Shown piece by piece: positions 16,537 to 24,848 of a stretch of DNA of 64,000 nucleotides. The notes under the pieces were generated by a model that was not told the DNA's origin, ran no database searches, and worked only from the letters and a program-made list of their open reading frames with translations. The translations under genes were made by a program, and so were the position numbers. Each line of letters begins with the position of its first letter. Within the stretch, counting starts at the first letter, position 1. Source of the stretch: Nitrososphaeria archaeon (GTDB lineage Archaea > Thermoproteota > Nitrososphaeria > Geothermarchaeales > JDFR-13); the NCBI GenBank assembly GCA_027078545.1, contig JALWXN010000004.1, positions 828,133 through 892,132 of the forward strand. Reading direction: 5' to 3'.

Positions 16537-17791
16537 AGCTTATCTTCATAGTCAGTATCCTCTCGCTCTCAAACATTTTCGCCAGCACCACCATCACTAT
16601 CACTAGCCAGACGATGTTGACTATTATCCCCACGACGTACATCTCATACCTACCTATGACCAGGTATTCGAAGGACTTCATCAGGTATACATAGGGGATG
16701 CTGAAGTAGACCATCCTGGCATAGTCTGGGAGTAGTGAGAGGTCTATGAGGGCTCCCAATAGGATGATCATCATGATCGGCATCGAGACGGTTGCCGCTA
16801 CACCCTCAGCGGTCTTGGTATCCTGTGTGAAGAGTGATACTAGCAGTCCTATACCACCAGTTATCAATACTGTTAGGAAGAAGAGGAGGGTTAGGAGTAG
16901 GAGGACCTCTGGCCTAAGGCTTATCGACAGACTCTCCTCGATGATGTCTAGGCCCTCACCACCCGTAACGGTGAACCTCGTGCCGAAGCCCAGCATAGCC
17001 ACGTAGATGAGGAATCCCGCGGCATATGCAGCTGTGGCGGCGAAGGCCACTATCATACTACCCATAATCTTCTCTAGAGCCAAGATCTTCCTATCGATGG
17101 GTAGGGTTAGGAGGGTCTCCAGCGTCTTATACTCCTTCTCCTCGCTGAGCATCGCGGCTGATACCTGTAGTATGCTGACTACGAGGCCGAAGACGACCCA
17201 TGGCATTATGAATATCTGTATGAACAGGCTCGCCAGCTGCTGGGAGGGGAGCTCCATCCCCCAGTCCTCAACCCTGACATACACATCTGTGGAGAAGATG
17301 TCGTTGAGGAAGTCCGCATCTAGTCCGGCCTCTATCATCGCCTCCCTCCTCAGGTATGCCTCGAAGCCCGCCACCAGCCTGTTACCAATGTCTAGGACGC
17401 CCATAGAGCTGAAGGATACGCTCCCAATCCTCACCTTGATCTCTATACTACCCCTCTCCCCCGAGAGGTATGACTCGGTCAGGTTCTCAGGCAAGATGAA
17501 CAGAACTACATAGTCAAGCCCATCTATCTGGCTGGGATCCACCAGCTCAACCGTTATGTTCCTATCCTGTAGATACTGTATAAACTTCTGGGAGACCTCG
17601 TCCTGGTCAAGATCCACCACGTATACTGTTAGGGTGGCTATCCTCTCCTGGGCAGTCTGGAAGCCCAGGTTGTATAGATAGCCTATGGCCGGGAAGATTA
17701 TGAGTGGGAAGAGTACTGTGAATACTATATACCTCGGGTTCCTAAATGTCTCCTTAATCTCTTTCTTAACAAGCTCCCATAGAAGGTTCAT
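16502..17791 (-). CDS. ABC-2 type exporter permease (NatB-like)
   Basis: The 429-residue protein has the ABC-2 NatB layout: one N-terminal helix (about 21-40), a large outer loop (about 45-200) and then five to six helices up to residue 410. A typical E-K-E-Y-K-T-L-E-T-L-L-T-L-P-I coupling stretch is near 225-239. Together with the ATPase encoded upstream (four-base overlap) it would form an exporter. NatAB in bacteria extrudes sodium, but relatives carry other substrates, so the cargo is open. Confidence 0.85.
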   Translation of the reverse strand: MNLLWELVKKEIKETFRNPRYIVFTVLFPLIIFPAIGYLYNLGFQTAQERIATLTVYVVDLDQDEVSQKFIQYLQDRNITVELVDPSQIDGLDYVVLFILPENLTESYLSGERGSIEIKVRIGSVSFSSMGVLDIGNRLVAGFEAYLRREAMIEAGLDADFLNDIFSTDVYVRVEDWGMELPSQQLASLFIQIFIMPWVVFGLVVSILQVSAAMLSEEKEYKTLETLLTLPIDRKILALEKIMGSMIVAFAATAAYAAGFLIYVAMLGFGTRFTVTGGEGLDIIEESLSISLRPEVLLLLTLLFFLTVLITGGIGLLVSLFTQDTKTAEGVAATVSMPIMMIILLGALIDLSLLPDYARMVYFSIPYVYLMKSFEYLVIGRYEMYVVGIIVNIVWLVIVMVVLAKMFESERILTMKISFKLGLKRRLLS

Positions 17792-18507
17792 ACACCCCTC
17801 ACCAGGTTCGTGAAGACCTCCTCAAGGTTCTCCCCACCATAGCGCTCCTTCAACTCCTGTGGGGAGCCCTCGGCTATCAGCCTACCGTTGGATATGATTC
17901 CTATCTCGTCGCAGAGATACTCCACCTCGAGCATGTTGTGGCTGGATAGGAGTATCGTGACACCCTCCCCATTGATCCTCTTAATCATACGCCTAATCTC
18001 AGTCGCATAGACTACGTCCATCCCCGATGTAGGCTCGTCTAGGATGGCCAGCTTCGGTAGGGTCATCAAGGCCCTGGCTAGGAGGAGGCGTCTAAGCATA
18101 CCCTTGCTATACTCCCCAATCTTACTATATATCCTACCGCCTAGGCCGGCAAGCTCGACACCCCTCTCAACATACTCCCTATACCCGTCGCCTGCGTAGA
18201 TCTTGGCCATAAGCTCGAGGTATTCATAGCCCGTGAGGTGTTTATAGGCACCCGCCTCCTCGGGGAGATAGCTTATTATACGTCTAACCTTATCCGCCTC
18301 CCCAACCACGTCATACCCAAATACGGAGACCCTCCCAGACGTCGGCTTCAGGAGGGTAGCTATTATCCTCAGGGTGGTTGATTTACCAGCCCCGTTGGGG
18401 CCTATGAGGCCATAGATCATACCCTCCTCCACACGGAAGGATATACCGTTTACCGCCACGAAGTTCCCATACTTCTTCACGAGGTTCTCGACCTTAACCG
18501 CTTCCAT
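17788..18507 (-). CDS. ABC transporter ATP-binding protein (NatA-like)
   Basis: The 239-residue ATPase has Walker A GPNGAGKST (about residues 36-44), a signature variant Y-S-K-G-M (about 133-137) in place of LSGGQ, Walker B L-A-I-L-D-E-P-T-S-G-M-D (about 152-163) and the switch His in L-L-S-S-H-N. The variant signature is usual for NatA/CcmA-type exporters. It is encoded just upstream of its permease. Confidence 0.88.
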   Translation of the reverse strand: MEAVKVENLVKKYGNFVAVNGISFRVEEGMIYGLIGPNGAGKSTTLRIIATLLKPTSGRVSVFGYDVVGEADKVRRIISYLPEEAGAYKHLTGYEYLELMAKIYAGDGYREYVERGVELAGLGGRIYSKIGEYSKGMLRRLLLARALMTLPKLAILDEPTSGMDVVYATEIRRMIKRINGEGVTILLSSHNMLEVEYLCDEIGIISNGRLIAEGSPQELKERYGGENLEEVFTNLVRGV

Positions 18508-18541
18508 ATCCCTTTCACCAGCCTAGTAATGATTGACTGGT

Positions 18542-19390
18542 TTACGACGATATATACCTTAGGATATTGTCTAGACTCGCCTCACCCCTTAGGAACCTGT
18601 CGAGCCTGGAGAGGCCTTCAAGACCTATCATCACCAGCTCCCTCTCCATATCACCCAGCCTCTCATCGATCCCCCTAAGGATGAGGAGGGCCGCCCCCAC
18701 GAATACCCTGGCTCCAAACCTCTTCCTGAAGTAGTCCCTCAGGATAGGTAGGCTACTAGCCTCCATCTCAGTGGCCAGCACACCCATATCCCTCATTGCG
18801 CCATACCTCCTCCTAGACTCCTCCCCCTGTGGAGAGTTGTGGAAACCCTCCTGGAAGTATAGATCGTCCTTCGTCTCAACCTTCCCGAGGAATAGGTTCC
18901 TCCCCAATACCCAGCCGCGGGAGACGGCTGAGTCTAGGAGGGATAGATAGACAGCCGGATCCATATCCGCCGGGTAGCCTGGGAATATGATGTGGCTAGT
19001 CCCCGCCTCGTTCCTCACCACGGATGATGCTACGACTATGGAGTATCTAGGGATGTCCTGGAGCGCCCCAGCCGTCCCAAGCCTAACCATATATGCCTGC
19101 CCCACCCCATCAGAGATCTTCTTCAATGCCTCCGTGACGCCTATAAGTGCTGAGCCGATCCCCATACCAGTGGTGAAGCCGAATATCTTTATATCGCCGT
19201 AGTACCCCGATACCCAGTTGAGACGCTCACCACCACGCCTAACATCCTCGAGCAGTTCACCTAGGATCTCGAGCCTCCTCCTAGACCCCATCGTCAGGAT
19301 ATAGGTGGATAGCTCGTCGCCACGTATACCTAGGTGGTACGTCCTCCCATCACCATACTCGAATATAAGTCCCTCGAATATCCTATCCAA
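18542..19390 (-). CDS. nucleoside phosphorylase (uridine/purine type)
   Basis: The 282-residue protein belongs to the PNP/UDP phosphorylase family, which splits nucleosides with phosphate. Seen motifs: G-F-T-T-G-M-G-I-G-S-A (phosphate/ribose site near 73-83), V-R-L-G-T-A-G-A-L-Q near 103-112, and L-A-T-E-M-E-A-S-S-L near 187-196, where M-E contacts ribose. The T-E-M-E-A-S form with a long insertion (about 150-180) is nearer to uridine phosphorylase than to purine enzymes. The start is a TTG at 19390; a TATA-like GATAATATAG at about 19411-19421 would make it leaderless. Confidence 0.85.
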   Translation of the reverse strand: MDRIFEGLIFEYGDGRTYHLGIRGDELSTYILTMGSRRRLEILGELLEDVRRGGERLNWVSGYYGDIKIFGFTTGMGIGSALIGVTEALKKISDGVGQAYMVRLGTAGALQDIPRYSIVVASSVVRNEAGTSHIIFPGYPADMDPAVYLSLLDSAVSRGWVLGRNLFLGKVETKDDLYFQEGFHNSPQGEESRRRYGAMRDMGVLATEMEASSLPILRDYFRKRFGARVFVGAALLILRGIDERLGDMERELVMIGLEGLSRLDRFLRGEASLDNILRYISS

Positions 19391-19438
19391 GGCGGGTCAC
19401 CACGGCATACTATATTATCCATACCACCCCCGTATAAC

Positions 19439-20779
19439 TCATCTCCTCTTGACGTTGATCCTTGCGAAGCCGCTCATAACCTCTCCGCTGAATACGTTGT
19501 CATTCCCATCCCTATACTTCGGCGGGACATTCCTACCATCTAGGGAGACGCTTACATATCCACTCCTAACATCTATGTCGAATTCTACACCCTTCTTGTA
19601 GACCGCTGCGTCGAGGCTTAGGAAACCGTTCCTAAGGTTTATGCCCACGGTGTTTCCTGAATCCATGAGCCTCGAGTCTATCCTGACATAGCTATTCTCA
19701 CTCTCTACTTCTAGCTTTCCGCCGTGGATAACCGGGAAGATCTCCACTGCGGAGGAGGCTATCTCCAGCTCCATCCTACGGGCCTCTATCTTCCCCTGGC
19801 TACTGAGTACACCCCTATTGATATCGATCCTGAACGATTCATAGACCCTCTCGGGCAGGGATATTATGACGTAGGCGTTAGATGCATATACCGAGAACTC
19901 GCCCTTCTCCACCACGTATGATACGTCCGGCCTGACGTCGCTCACCCTCCACCCCACTATCCGGGGGTCACCCTTCTCTATCAGGACTCCCCCATCATGT
20001 ACATGTATAGATACCTTGTTGAAACGGCCGTCATAGGTGAGCTCGAGATACTTCTCCCTACGCGCGATCCTTCCACTCGTCTCGGGGAGTGTTGCGATGG
20101 CTGAAGACTTGGATACTACTCCCCCTAGCAGGTCGGATATGCCTGAAACTATCCCACCGATGATCTTGTCTAGGAAGTTGTCCTCGACCTTGACTATAAC
20201 CGCCTCCCCCCTAAGCTCGTCCTCCCTACCAGGGTCGTACCGGACTATCCGGAAGACGTCCTCACACTTCTCCACAACGTCTTCATATAGGTAGTTGGGC
20301 GTGTATACCGTGAGGACGTCCTGTATACTCTCCACCGTCGCGTTGAATAGCTCCCTATCCATAGGGTAGATAACTAGTTTGAGGATGTCGCTGAAGACCG
20401 CCTTACGCCCCTGCTCCCTGAGCCTTCTAGCCATCCTAGGAGTATACTCCATACTCATCTTGTCGCTGAAGATCTTCAGCCTCTCCTCACCAGGCTCCGG
20501 CTCCTCCTCAGCCCTGGCCCTACCCCCATTCTCCAGCCTATCGAGTATCTCGAGGGCCTTCCTACCCAGGTCGCTCAGGCTATACTCTCCAAACTCGTTC
20601 TTCCGGAGGAGGCGGCTCATCTTCTTGAGGTGGAAGCCTAGTGTGCCAGAGTCCTCAATCCCCAGCCTCTTCATGATCTTGGTATATGTCAGGCCCGGCT
20701 CCTGGGCCAGGAGCCTAAGGATACGCCTCCGCGTATCATTGCTTATCGCCTGGAGTATATAGTCGAGGTCATCAGCCAT
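19439..20779 (-). CDS. winged-helix regulator fused to a DUF4097-like beta domain
   Basis: From the ATG at 20779 the protein has about 446 residues. The first 80 form an ArsR-like winged helix (A-I-S-N-D-T-R-R-R-I-L-R-L-L, then G-T-L-G-F-H-L-K-K-M). A charged linker and a helical middle part follow. The last 230 residues are repetitive beta strands resembling DUF4097 adhesin-like domains (A-S-S-A-V-E-I-F-P-V, F-D-I-D-V-R-S-G-Y-V-S-V-S). I see no membrane segment or signal peptide, so the beta domain should be cytosolic and may sense a ligand or drive oligomerisation. A TATA box at 20795-20803 puts the transcript start at the ATG. Confidence 0.7.
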   Translation of the reverse strand: MADDLDYILQAISNDTRRRILRLLAQEPGLTYTKIMKRLGIEDSGTLGFHLKKMSRLLRKNEFGEYSLSDLGRKALEILDRLENGGRARAEEEPEPGEERLKIFSDKMSMEYTPRMARRLREQGRKAVFSDILKLVIYPMDRELFNATVESIQDVLTVYTPNYLYEDVVEKCEDVFRIVRYDPGREDELRGEAVIVKVEDNFLDKIIGGIVSGISDLLGGVVSKSSAIATLPETSGRIARREKYLELTYDGRFNKVSIHVHDGGVLIEKGDPRIVGWRVSDVRPDVSYVVEKGEFSVYASNAYVIISLPERVYESFRIDINRGVLSSQGKIEARRMELEIASSAVEIFPVIHGGKLEVESENSYVRIDSRLMDSGNTVGINLRNGFLSLDAAVYKKGVEFDIDVRSGYVSVSLDGRNVPPKYRDGNDNVFSGEVMSGFARINVKRR

Positions 20780-20794
20780 CCACCACACCCAATG

Positions 20795-20803
20795 AGATAT
20801 ATA
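20795..20803 (-). promoter_or_regulatory. TATA box of the winged-helix/beta-domain gene
   Basis: CTATATATC on the minus strand lies about 20-25 bases from the ATG at 20779 and supports a leaderless transcript beginning there, rather than at the GTG three codons upstream. Confidence 0.5.
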
Positions 20804-20873
20804 GCCTAATCGACATGGATAAGGAGTCTATCGAGAAGGCTCTACATACCCGGTAAAAAGTATGGGTATGGGT

Positions 20874-20891
20874 TGTCGAGAAGCCTCGACA
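20874..20891. repeat. palindromic repeat, copy 1
   Basis: TGTCGAG (20874-20880) and CTCGACA (20885-20891) are perfect 7-bp arms around AAGC, followed by GGCC. A near-identical element is at 34695-34712, differing by one base in 22. This copy begins five bases after the stop of the DUF2892 gene and lies about 70 bases upstream of the TATA box of the winged-helix gene. It could be an operator or, on the minus strand, a 3' hairpin of the DUF2892 message. Confidence 0.65.
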
Positions 20892-20896
20892 GGCCA

Positions 20897-21142
20897 CTAC
20901 TCCTTCTTAACACTGACCTCCTGGCCAGTCTCGGTGGGCCCAGCCTCACACGTATTGATACCAAGCATCTTATAGAGGGCGCAGAAACCCACTGCACCAG
21001 TACCGATCATCACTAGGCCGATCAGTGCTAGGACGATCCCTATAGGCTCTGCTAGGAGGCCTGTGAAGTAGGTCCCAGCCAAGACCACCAGGCCGAAGAC
21101 TATCCTGGCGGCCCTGTCAGTCTTCCCCACGTTACATTCCAT
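20897..21142 (-). CDS. DUF2892 small membrane protein
   Basis: The 81 residues match the DUF2892 family: start motif N-V-G-K-T-D-R-A-A-R-I-V-F-G, two membrane helices (about 14-30 and 33-50), then G-F-C-A-L-Y-K-M-L-G-I-N-T-C with the two conserved cysteines, and a polar tail. In bacteria the domain is often attached to rhodanese or found alone near sulphur or redox genes; its function is not established. It is divergent from the ZIP transporter gene and may share the TATA region at 21175-21185. Confidence 0.85.
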   Translation of the reverse strand: MECNVGKTDRAARIVFGLVVLAGTYFTGLLAEPIGIVLALIGLVMIGTGAVGFCALYKMLGINTCEAGPTETGQEVSVKKE

Positions 21143-21174
21143 GTGGGGTCACCCTATAACTATACTGGGTAGAT

Positions 21175-21185
21175 ACTTAAAATAC
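21175..21185. promoter_or_regulatory. shared TATA region between DUF2892 and ZIP genes
   Basis: ACTTAAAATAC reads as a TATA box in the plus direction, about 23 bases before the ATG at 21201, and as GTATTTTAAGT in the minus direction, with an expected start near 21154, 12 bases before the DUF2892 ATG. Confidence 0.45.
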
Positions 21186-21200
21186 ATATACCCCCCGTAG

Positions 21201-21971
21201 ATGGTCTTCGAGGGATTTATCTATAGCTGTGGCTATGAATTGAGGGGTGGTAGGGTGGAGCCCCTCACCAACGCATTGATATTCGGCGCTATCGTCTCAG
21301 GCGTATCCCTAGTCGCCATATTATTGGTGAGGGCGCTCCGCCTAGACAGGATAGGTATAAAGTATCAGCTCGCACTAGCATCGGGAGTATTCATAGGCAT
21401 AGCCTTCCTAGGAGCGTTACCCAGGATTGTAGAGACGGGGGACGAGGCATATGCACTCCCCGTATTCCTAGGCTTCATAGCCTTCTCACTCCTGGAGCTC
21501 TCGCTCGGCTACCATGAGCACCACCATATCGGGAGGAGCCACCTAGGCGTCATGAACCTAGCCAGCGACCTGCTCCACAACTTCATCGACGGGATATTCA
21601 TATATACAGCCTTCGCCATAGACTACGGCCTAGGCGTAACCATCTCACTCGCCACGGTGCTACACGAGGTGCCACAGGAGGTCAGCGACTTCATAATCCT
21701 GATAAACAGCGGCTTCAGCTATGGCAAGGCCGTCATCCTAAACCTGTCCGTATCACTATCCACCATACTGGGCATACTTATCTTCAGCATGGTTGAGGTG
21801 GACACCTTGATGGTCCTAGGCTTCATAATGGGGAACTATCTTTACCTAGCCGCTGTAGACCTGATACCCGAGGTTTCGAGGGAGACCTCGGGATTGGAGA
21901 GGCTTAAGGCATACCTCTTCTTCGCCCTAGGGATAGCTGTTATCTATCTTCTCCACACCTATACCCACTAG
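21201..21971 (+). CDS. ZIP-family divalent metal transporter
   Basis: The 256-residue protein has about eight membrane helices and both ZIP signature helices: H-N-F-I-D-G in helix 4 and H-E-V-P-Q-E in helix 5, whose His, Asn, Asp and Glu form the binuclear metal site. A histidine-rich loop (Y-H-E-H-H-H-I-G-R-S-H) precedes them, as in zinc or iron importers. The first 18 residues (with one Cys) are not typical; a GTG at residue 19 is an alternative, but the TATA box position favours the leaderless ATG at 21201. The gene overlaps the convergent thioredoxin-like gene by four bases. Confidence 0.9.
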   Translation: MVFEGFIYSCGYELRGGRVEPLTNALIFGAIVSGVSLVAILLVRALRLDRIGIKYQLALASGVFIGIAFLGALPRIVETGDEAYALPVFLGFIAFSLLELSLGYHEHHHIGRSHLGVMNLASDLLHNFIDGIFIYTAFAIDYGLGVTISLATVLHEVPQEVSDFIILINSGFSYGKAVILNLSVSLSTILGILIFSMVEVDTLMVLGFIMGNYLYLAAVDLIPEVSRETSGLERLKAYLFFALGIAVIYLLHTYTH

Positions 21972-22585
21972 CCCTTCCTACGCCACAGGAACGCGATAGT
22001 AACGCTTGAAATCACTAGAAGGAGGACGATTGTAGGTAGATATTCAAGGATGTAGAACGGCCTACCTTTACCAGAATATTCTAGGACATCCTCATATGTA
22101 GTGGGAATTCCTGATAGATAGTCGTCGAAAAAGGTTACTCTAGCTATATCTACAGACTTTAGGCTTGTCCCAATATAAACTTCCAGCTTACCATTAGGGT
22201 TGTTTATTAGTTTTTCCCAGAAGTTGTCCTCAAGAACAGCTCCAACAACAATGGCCTCAGGTCTACCATTTACAACCAGTACTACCGTAGGAGTCCCCGC
22301 CTGAAAGTCGTAGTCAGAGGCGAGCCTCTTCAAAAGGTTATTATTAACCTCCTCCTCTATCCAAAACCAAGTGAAGTTCATGTTGTTCTCAATAATGTAG
22401 TTGGCTAGGTCGTGACAGTGGGGACAAGGCCTCCATCCATAGACATACAGCGTGTAGTTATTCTCCACTTCTAGACCACTTACTATTATAGTCGTACCTA
22501 CCATTACATTACCTGCGAAGAGGCCAGAGAAGAGAAGTACAAGCAATACGTAACGATACCATATCTCAACTTTCATTTCACACAC
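21968..22585 (-). CDS. membrane-anchored thioredoxin-like protein (CPHC)
   Basis: The 205-residue protein has an N-terminal membrane helix or signal peptide (about 10-33), a thioredoxin-like domain with the active-site motif C-P-H-C near residue 56 (YGWRPCPHCHDLANYI) and a cis-proline loop at A-G-T-P-T-V-V, and a C-terminal membrane helix followed by R-R-K-G. CPHC is the DsbA-type motif, so an extracytoplasmic thiol oxidoreductase is likely. The gene is the last of the FTR1 run and may act on it, for example by controlling metal or cysteine redox state. Base composition is clearly more AT-rich than the flanking ZIP and DMT genes. An ATG at 22576 is an alternative start. Confidence 0.65.
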   Translation of the reverse strand: MCEMKVEIWYRYVLLVLLFSGLFAGNVMVGTTIIVSGLEVENNYTLYVYGWRPCPHCHDLANYIIENNMNFTWFWIEEEVNNNLLKRLASDYDFQAGTPTVVLVVNGRPEAIVVGAVLEDNFWEKLINNPNGKLEVYIGTSLKSVDIARVTFFDDYLSGIPTTYEDVLEYSGKGRPFYILEYLPTIVLLLVISSVTIAFLWRRKG

Positions 22586-22699
22586 CTATGGATTATGTTG
22601 GTGGGCTCAGGGTACCTCGATACGGCCATACTATTTTGGCCGGGCAGTTCGGTCATCATAGCCCTAAAACCACCATATTCGACACGAACTATAAATCTT
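22586..22699. other. gap inside the FTR1 run
   Basis: These 114 bases separate the 109-residue membrane protein gene from the thioredoxin-like gene. They hold a minus-strand TTTATAG (about 22689-22695) that could be a separate promoter, and a weak 5-bp inverted repeat (GGCCA/TGGCC at 22625-22642). No small ORF or RNA is convincing. Confidence 0.3.
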
Positions 22700-23029
22700 T
22701 TATCCATCTGAATAACCCCTCCTAGTCAGATATAGGGCGTAGAGGAGGAAGATTAGTAAGAGTATCAAGAGTGGTATGTGCTCAGTAGCTCTCTCAGCCA
22801 CTTCACCCCTACTCGTCAAAATGGAGCGTGAAAGTCTTCCTATGTTAAAGGAGATAAGTATTATAAGTGGCCAGTGCGTCCCTCTGTTGAAGAGATATAT
22901 TGACATTATGTAGAGGAACACTAATAAAATATTCTCATACTTGATGAAGAGTGGTATGGGTATGAAGGCCGTGACCAATATATATGAGGCAAGGACTAGT
23001 CCTGAGATTATGGCTAGTCCTTTGTCCAA
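22700..23029 (-). CDS. small membrane protein of the FTR1 run
   Basis: The 109 residues form about four hydrophobic helices (about 5-27, 30-47, 52-66 and 85-104) with a charged loop (TSRGEVAERATEH). No family is recognised. The TTG start at 23029 lies inside the last 16 bases of the FTR1 gene, with GGGGAGTGG just upstream, so translation is coupled to FTR1. A role as an accessory subunit of the iron permease is inference from this coupling. Confidence 0.55.
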   Translation of the reverse strand: MDKGLAIISGLVLASYILVTAFIPIPLFIKYENILLVFLYIMSIYLFNRGTHWPLIILISFNIGRLSRSILTSRGEVAERATEHIPLLILLLIFLLYALYLTRRGYSDG

Positions 23030-23838
23030 ACCACTCCCCTCAAATAAAGGTATATAGCCGTAACTAGGTATCCAAACTGGAGAATAACCCTTCCGACCTC
23101 CATCTTGGAGGAATATCCAATCAGGGCTGACAAGACTCCTCCTATTACATTCTTCTCACTCATGGGGTGGTCACTTGGAAGGTTGAGGTTATACACATAG
23201 GTTCCGAAGGGATCCACAGCCACCCCATTCTCCTCCATATACTCAATAGTCTCATGTACAGCATAGCCCAGTATACCGGAGGCTATAAATATAATCATTA
23301 TCGAGGTGACTACGAACATCTTTTTCAGAGGCAGCCTTATCTCCAATACATAGATTAAGAAGGCTATAAAGACTGCTAAAAGTATTCCCCCGAGTAGACC
23401 TATAATATTCTCCACGGGAGTGTACTGACCTAGGAAAGGTATCATAAACAGAACCATTTCCACGCCTTCCCTAAATGTTACGATGAAGCCGATAACTAGT
23501 AGTGCGGTAGGCCTGTAGAGATTCATTGCTACTTTTTCTCTAAGTTCTGAAACCAGAGTCTTAGCGCTTCTACCCATGTGATACACGACGTAGGTAAGGA
23601 CTACAACAGCTAGGTATGACCCTGCAATCTCGAATATTGCCTTATAAGCAGTTAGCTCGTACAAGGTGTAAACACCTATTCCAAGGAGTAGACTTGTAAT
23701 AACCGCTAACCCTACACCCATAAAAATGTGTTTATTGTTCTGCCTCATCCCTAGCTTGTACAAAGCACCTGTCAGGACAGCTACGATGAGGACTACCTCT
23801 AAGGCCTCCCTGAAGCTAATTATGAACTGTGGGATCAA
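23014..23838 (-). CDS. FTR1-family iron permease
   Basis: The 274-residue protein has seven membrane helices and the two R-E-x-x-E motifs that define FTR1/EfeU permeases: F-R-E-A-L-E near residue 9 and F-R-E-G-V-E near residue 123. In yeast and bacteria these acidic motifs conduct iron after ferrous oxidation. No multicopper oxidase or EfeO/EfeB partner is nearby; instead a thioredoxin-like protein follows. The start is a TTG at 23838 preceded by a GGAGGGG site. A perfect 19-bp palindrome covers the expected transcript start. The gene is more AT-rich than its surroundings, as are the two that follow. Confidence 0.88.
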   Translation of the reverse strand: MIPQFIISFREALEVVLIVAVLTGALYKLGMRQNNKHIFMGVGLAVITSLLLGIGVYTLYELTAYKAIFEIAGSYLAVVVLTYVVYHMGRSAKTLVSELREKVAMNLYRPTALLVIGFIVTFREGVEMVLFMIPFLGQYTPVENIIGLLGGILLAVFIAFLIYVLEIRLPLKKMFVVTSIMIIFIASGILGYAVHETIEYMEENGVAVDPFGTYVYNLNLPSDHPMSEKNVIGGVLSALIGYSSKMEVGRVILQFGYLVTAIYLYLRGVVWTKD

Positions 23839-23853
23839 TCCCCTACCCCTCCG

Positions 23854-23896
23854 ATTATAACACTGTTATAATGGATTCTCCTCAGGCGTTTTAAAG
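23854..23896 (-). promoter_or_regulatory. FTR1 promoter and 19-bp palindromic operator
   Basis: CTTTAAAAC (minus strand, 23888-23896) is the TATA box, predicting a start near 23867. Bases 23854-23872 read ATTATAACACTGTTATAAT, a perfect inverted repeat with 9-bp arms around one base, lying exactly over that start. This is the classic place for an archaeal repressor site. A 17/19 copy occurs at 4627-4645. Confidence 0.75.
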
Positions 23897-23920
23897 CCCC
23901 CGTATATATAATCTTAAGCT

Positions 23921-24805
23921 CTATAGGAATCCACTCAGGACGACCAGGGTAACCCCCAGGGTGATGGTGGCGTTGGCCATGATGACGGGCCCGGTTATCT
24001 CTTCATACCTCCTGTTTATCAGGTAGGAGAGTAGGAGTACCTGTAGAGGCATCGTGCTGAATATCGGTGATAATACGGTCACCCCAATGAATAGGAGGGC
24101 TAGGTATCTAAATAGCTGGCCGAGATTCACAGTTATGCCCGAGACGATATAGTAGGTTATGACCTCCCGTGAGGCCCTCTCCATCCTGTCTCGGTGGACG
24201 TGGAATGATATCAGGGTTGGGAGTGATGCGAGGTATGATATGAAGAGCCCGGCATATGGATATGGATAGTTGGTGAGCCCATATCTCACCAGGTTTGTAG
24301 ATACTGCGAACACAACTGTGGAAAGGAGGCCGATCACTATGCCCCTAAGATACCCAACATTCTCGAGATGGGTATATGCCAGGAGGAGTACACCGGCTGT
24401 AGAGATGATTATTCCTAGGCCCTTCACTAGGTTCACCGTCTCCCCCAGGATGAAGACGGCTATGAGTATGGCGGAGATCTGGGTCAGGGTGACCACGGGG
24501 GTTGCTGATGTAGCCCCGGTTAGCTGGATAGCCTTGTAGTAGAGGTACCTGCCAAGGATGAAGTGTAGGAGGCCGGCGGCTGTGAATACTGCTAGGAAGC
24601 CGGGATCAGGGCTTAGGAGGACCCCCAACTCACCAGCCAGTAGCGTAGCCACTAGGAACATTGGTATCCCGAAGAGGGTGGCATAGGCCACGGCCTCGAA
24701 TACATGGCCCTCTACGACCCCTCTCCGGGTAATAACAGTATTAAGGGTGAAGAAGAGGGATGATGCGAAGCCTAGTCCTATACCCAGTGCATACCCCTCC
24801 AGCAA
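23921..24805 (-). CDS. EamA/DMT-family transporter
   Basis: The 294-residue protein contains ten evenly spaced membrane helices arranged as two EamA halves (about 1-135 and 150-294). Each half ends in the typical G-E-x-x pattern before the last helix (I-L-G-E-T-V-N-L and Y-E-E-I-T-G-P). The family exports amino acids, nucleotide sugars or other small metabolites; the substrate here is unknown. The start is a TTG at 24805 with GGGAGAGG upstream. It shares a TATA-rich stretch with the divergent archaeosortase gene. Confidence 0.85.
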   Translation of the reverse strand: MLEGYALGIGLGFASSLFFTLNTVITRRGVVEGHVFEAVAYATLFGIPMFLVATLLAGELGVLLSPDPGFLAVFTAAGLLHFILGRYLYYKAIQLTGATSATPVVTLTQISAILIAVFILGETVNLVKGLGIIISTAGVLLLAYTHLENVGYLRGIVIGLLSTVVFAVSTNLVRYGLTNYPYPYAGLFISYLASLPTLISFHVHRDRMERASREVITYYIVSGITVNLGQLFRYLALLFIGVTVLSPIFSTMPLQVLLLSYLINRRYEEITGPVIMANATITLGVTLVVLSGFL

Positions 24806-24848
24806 GCCTCTCCCACCCTAGAGGCATAGAGGTTTAGCTGGTTATCCT

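Noticed and set aside
22625..22642. GGCCA/TGGCC hairpin in the FTR1 run
   Set aside because: Five-bp arms with an eight-base loop are too weak to call without a second copy.
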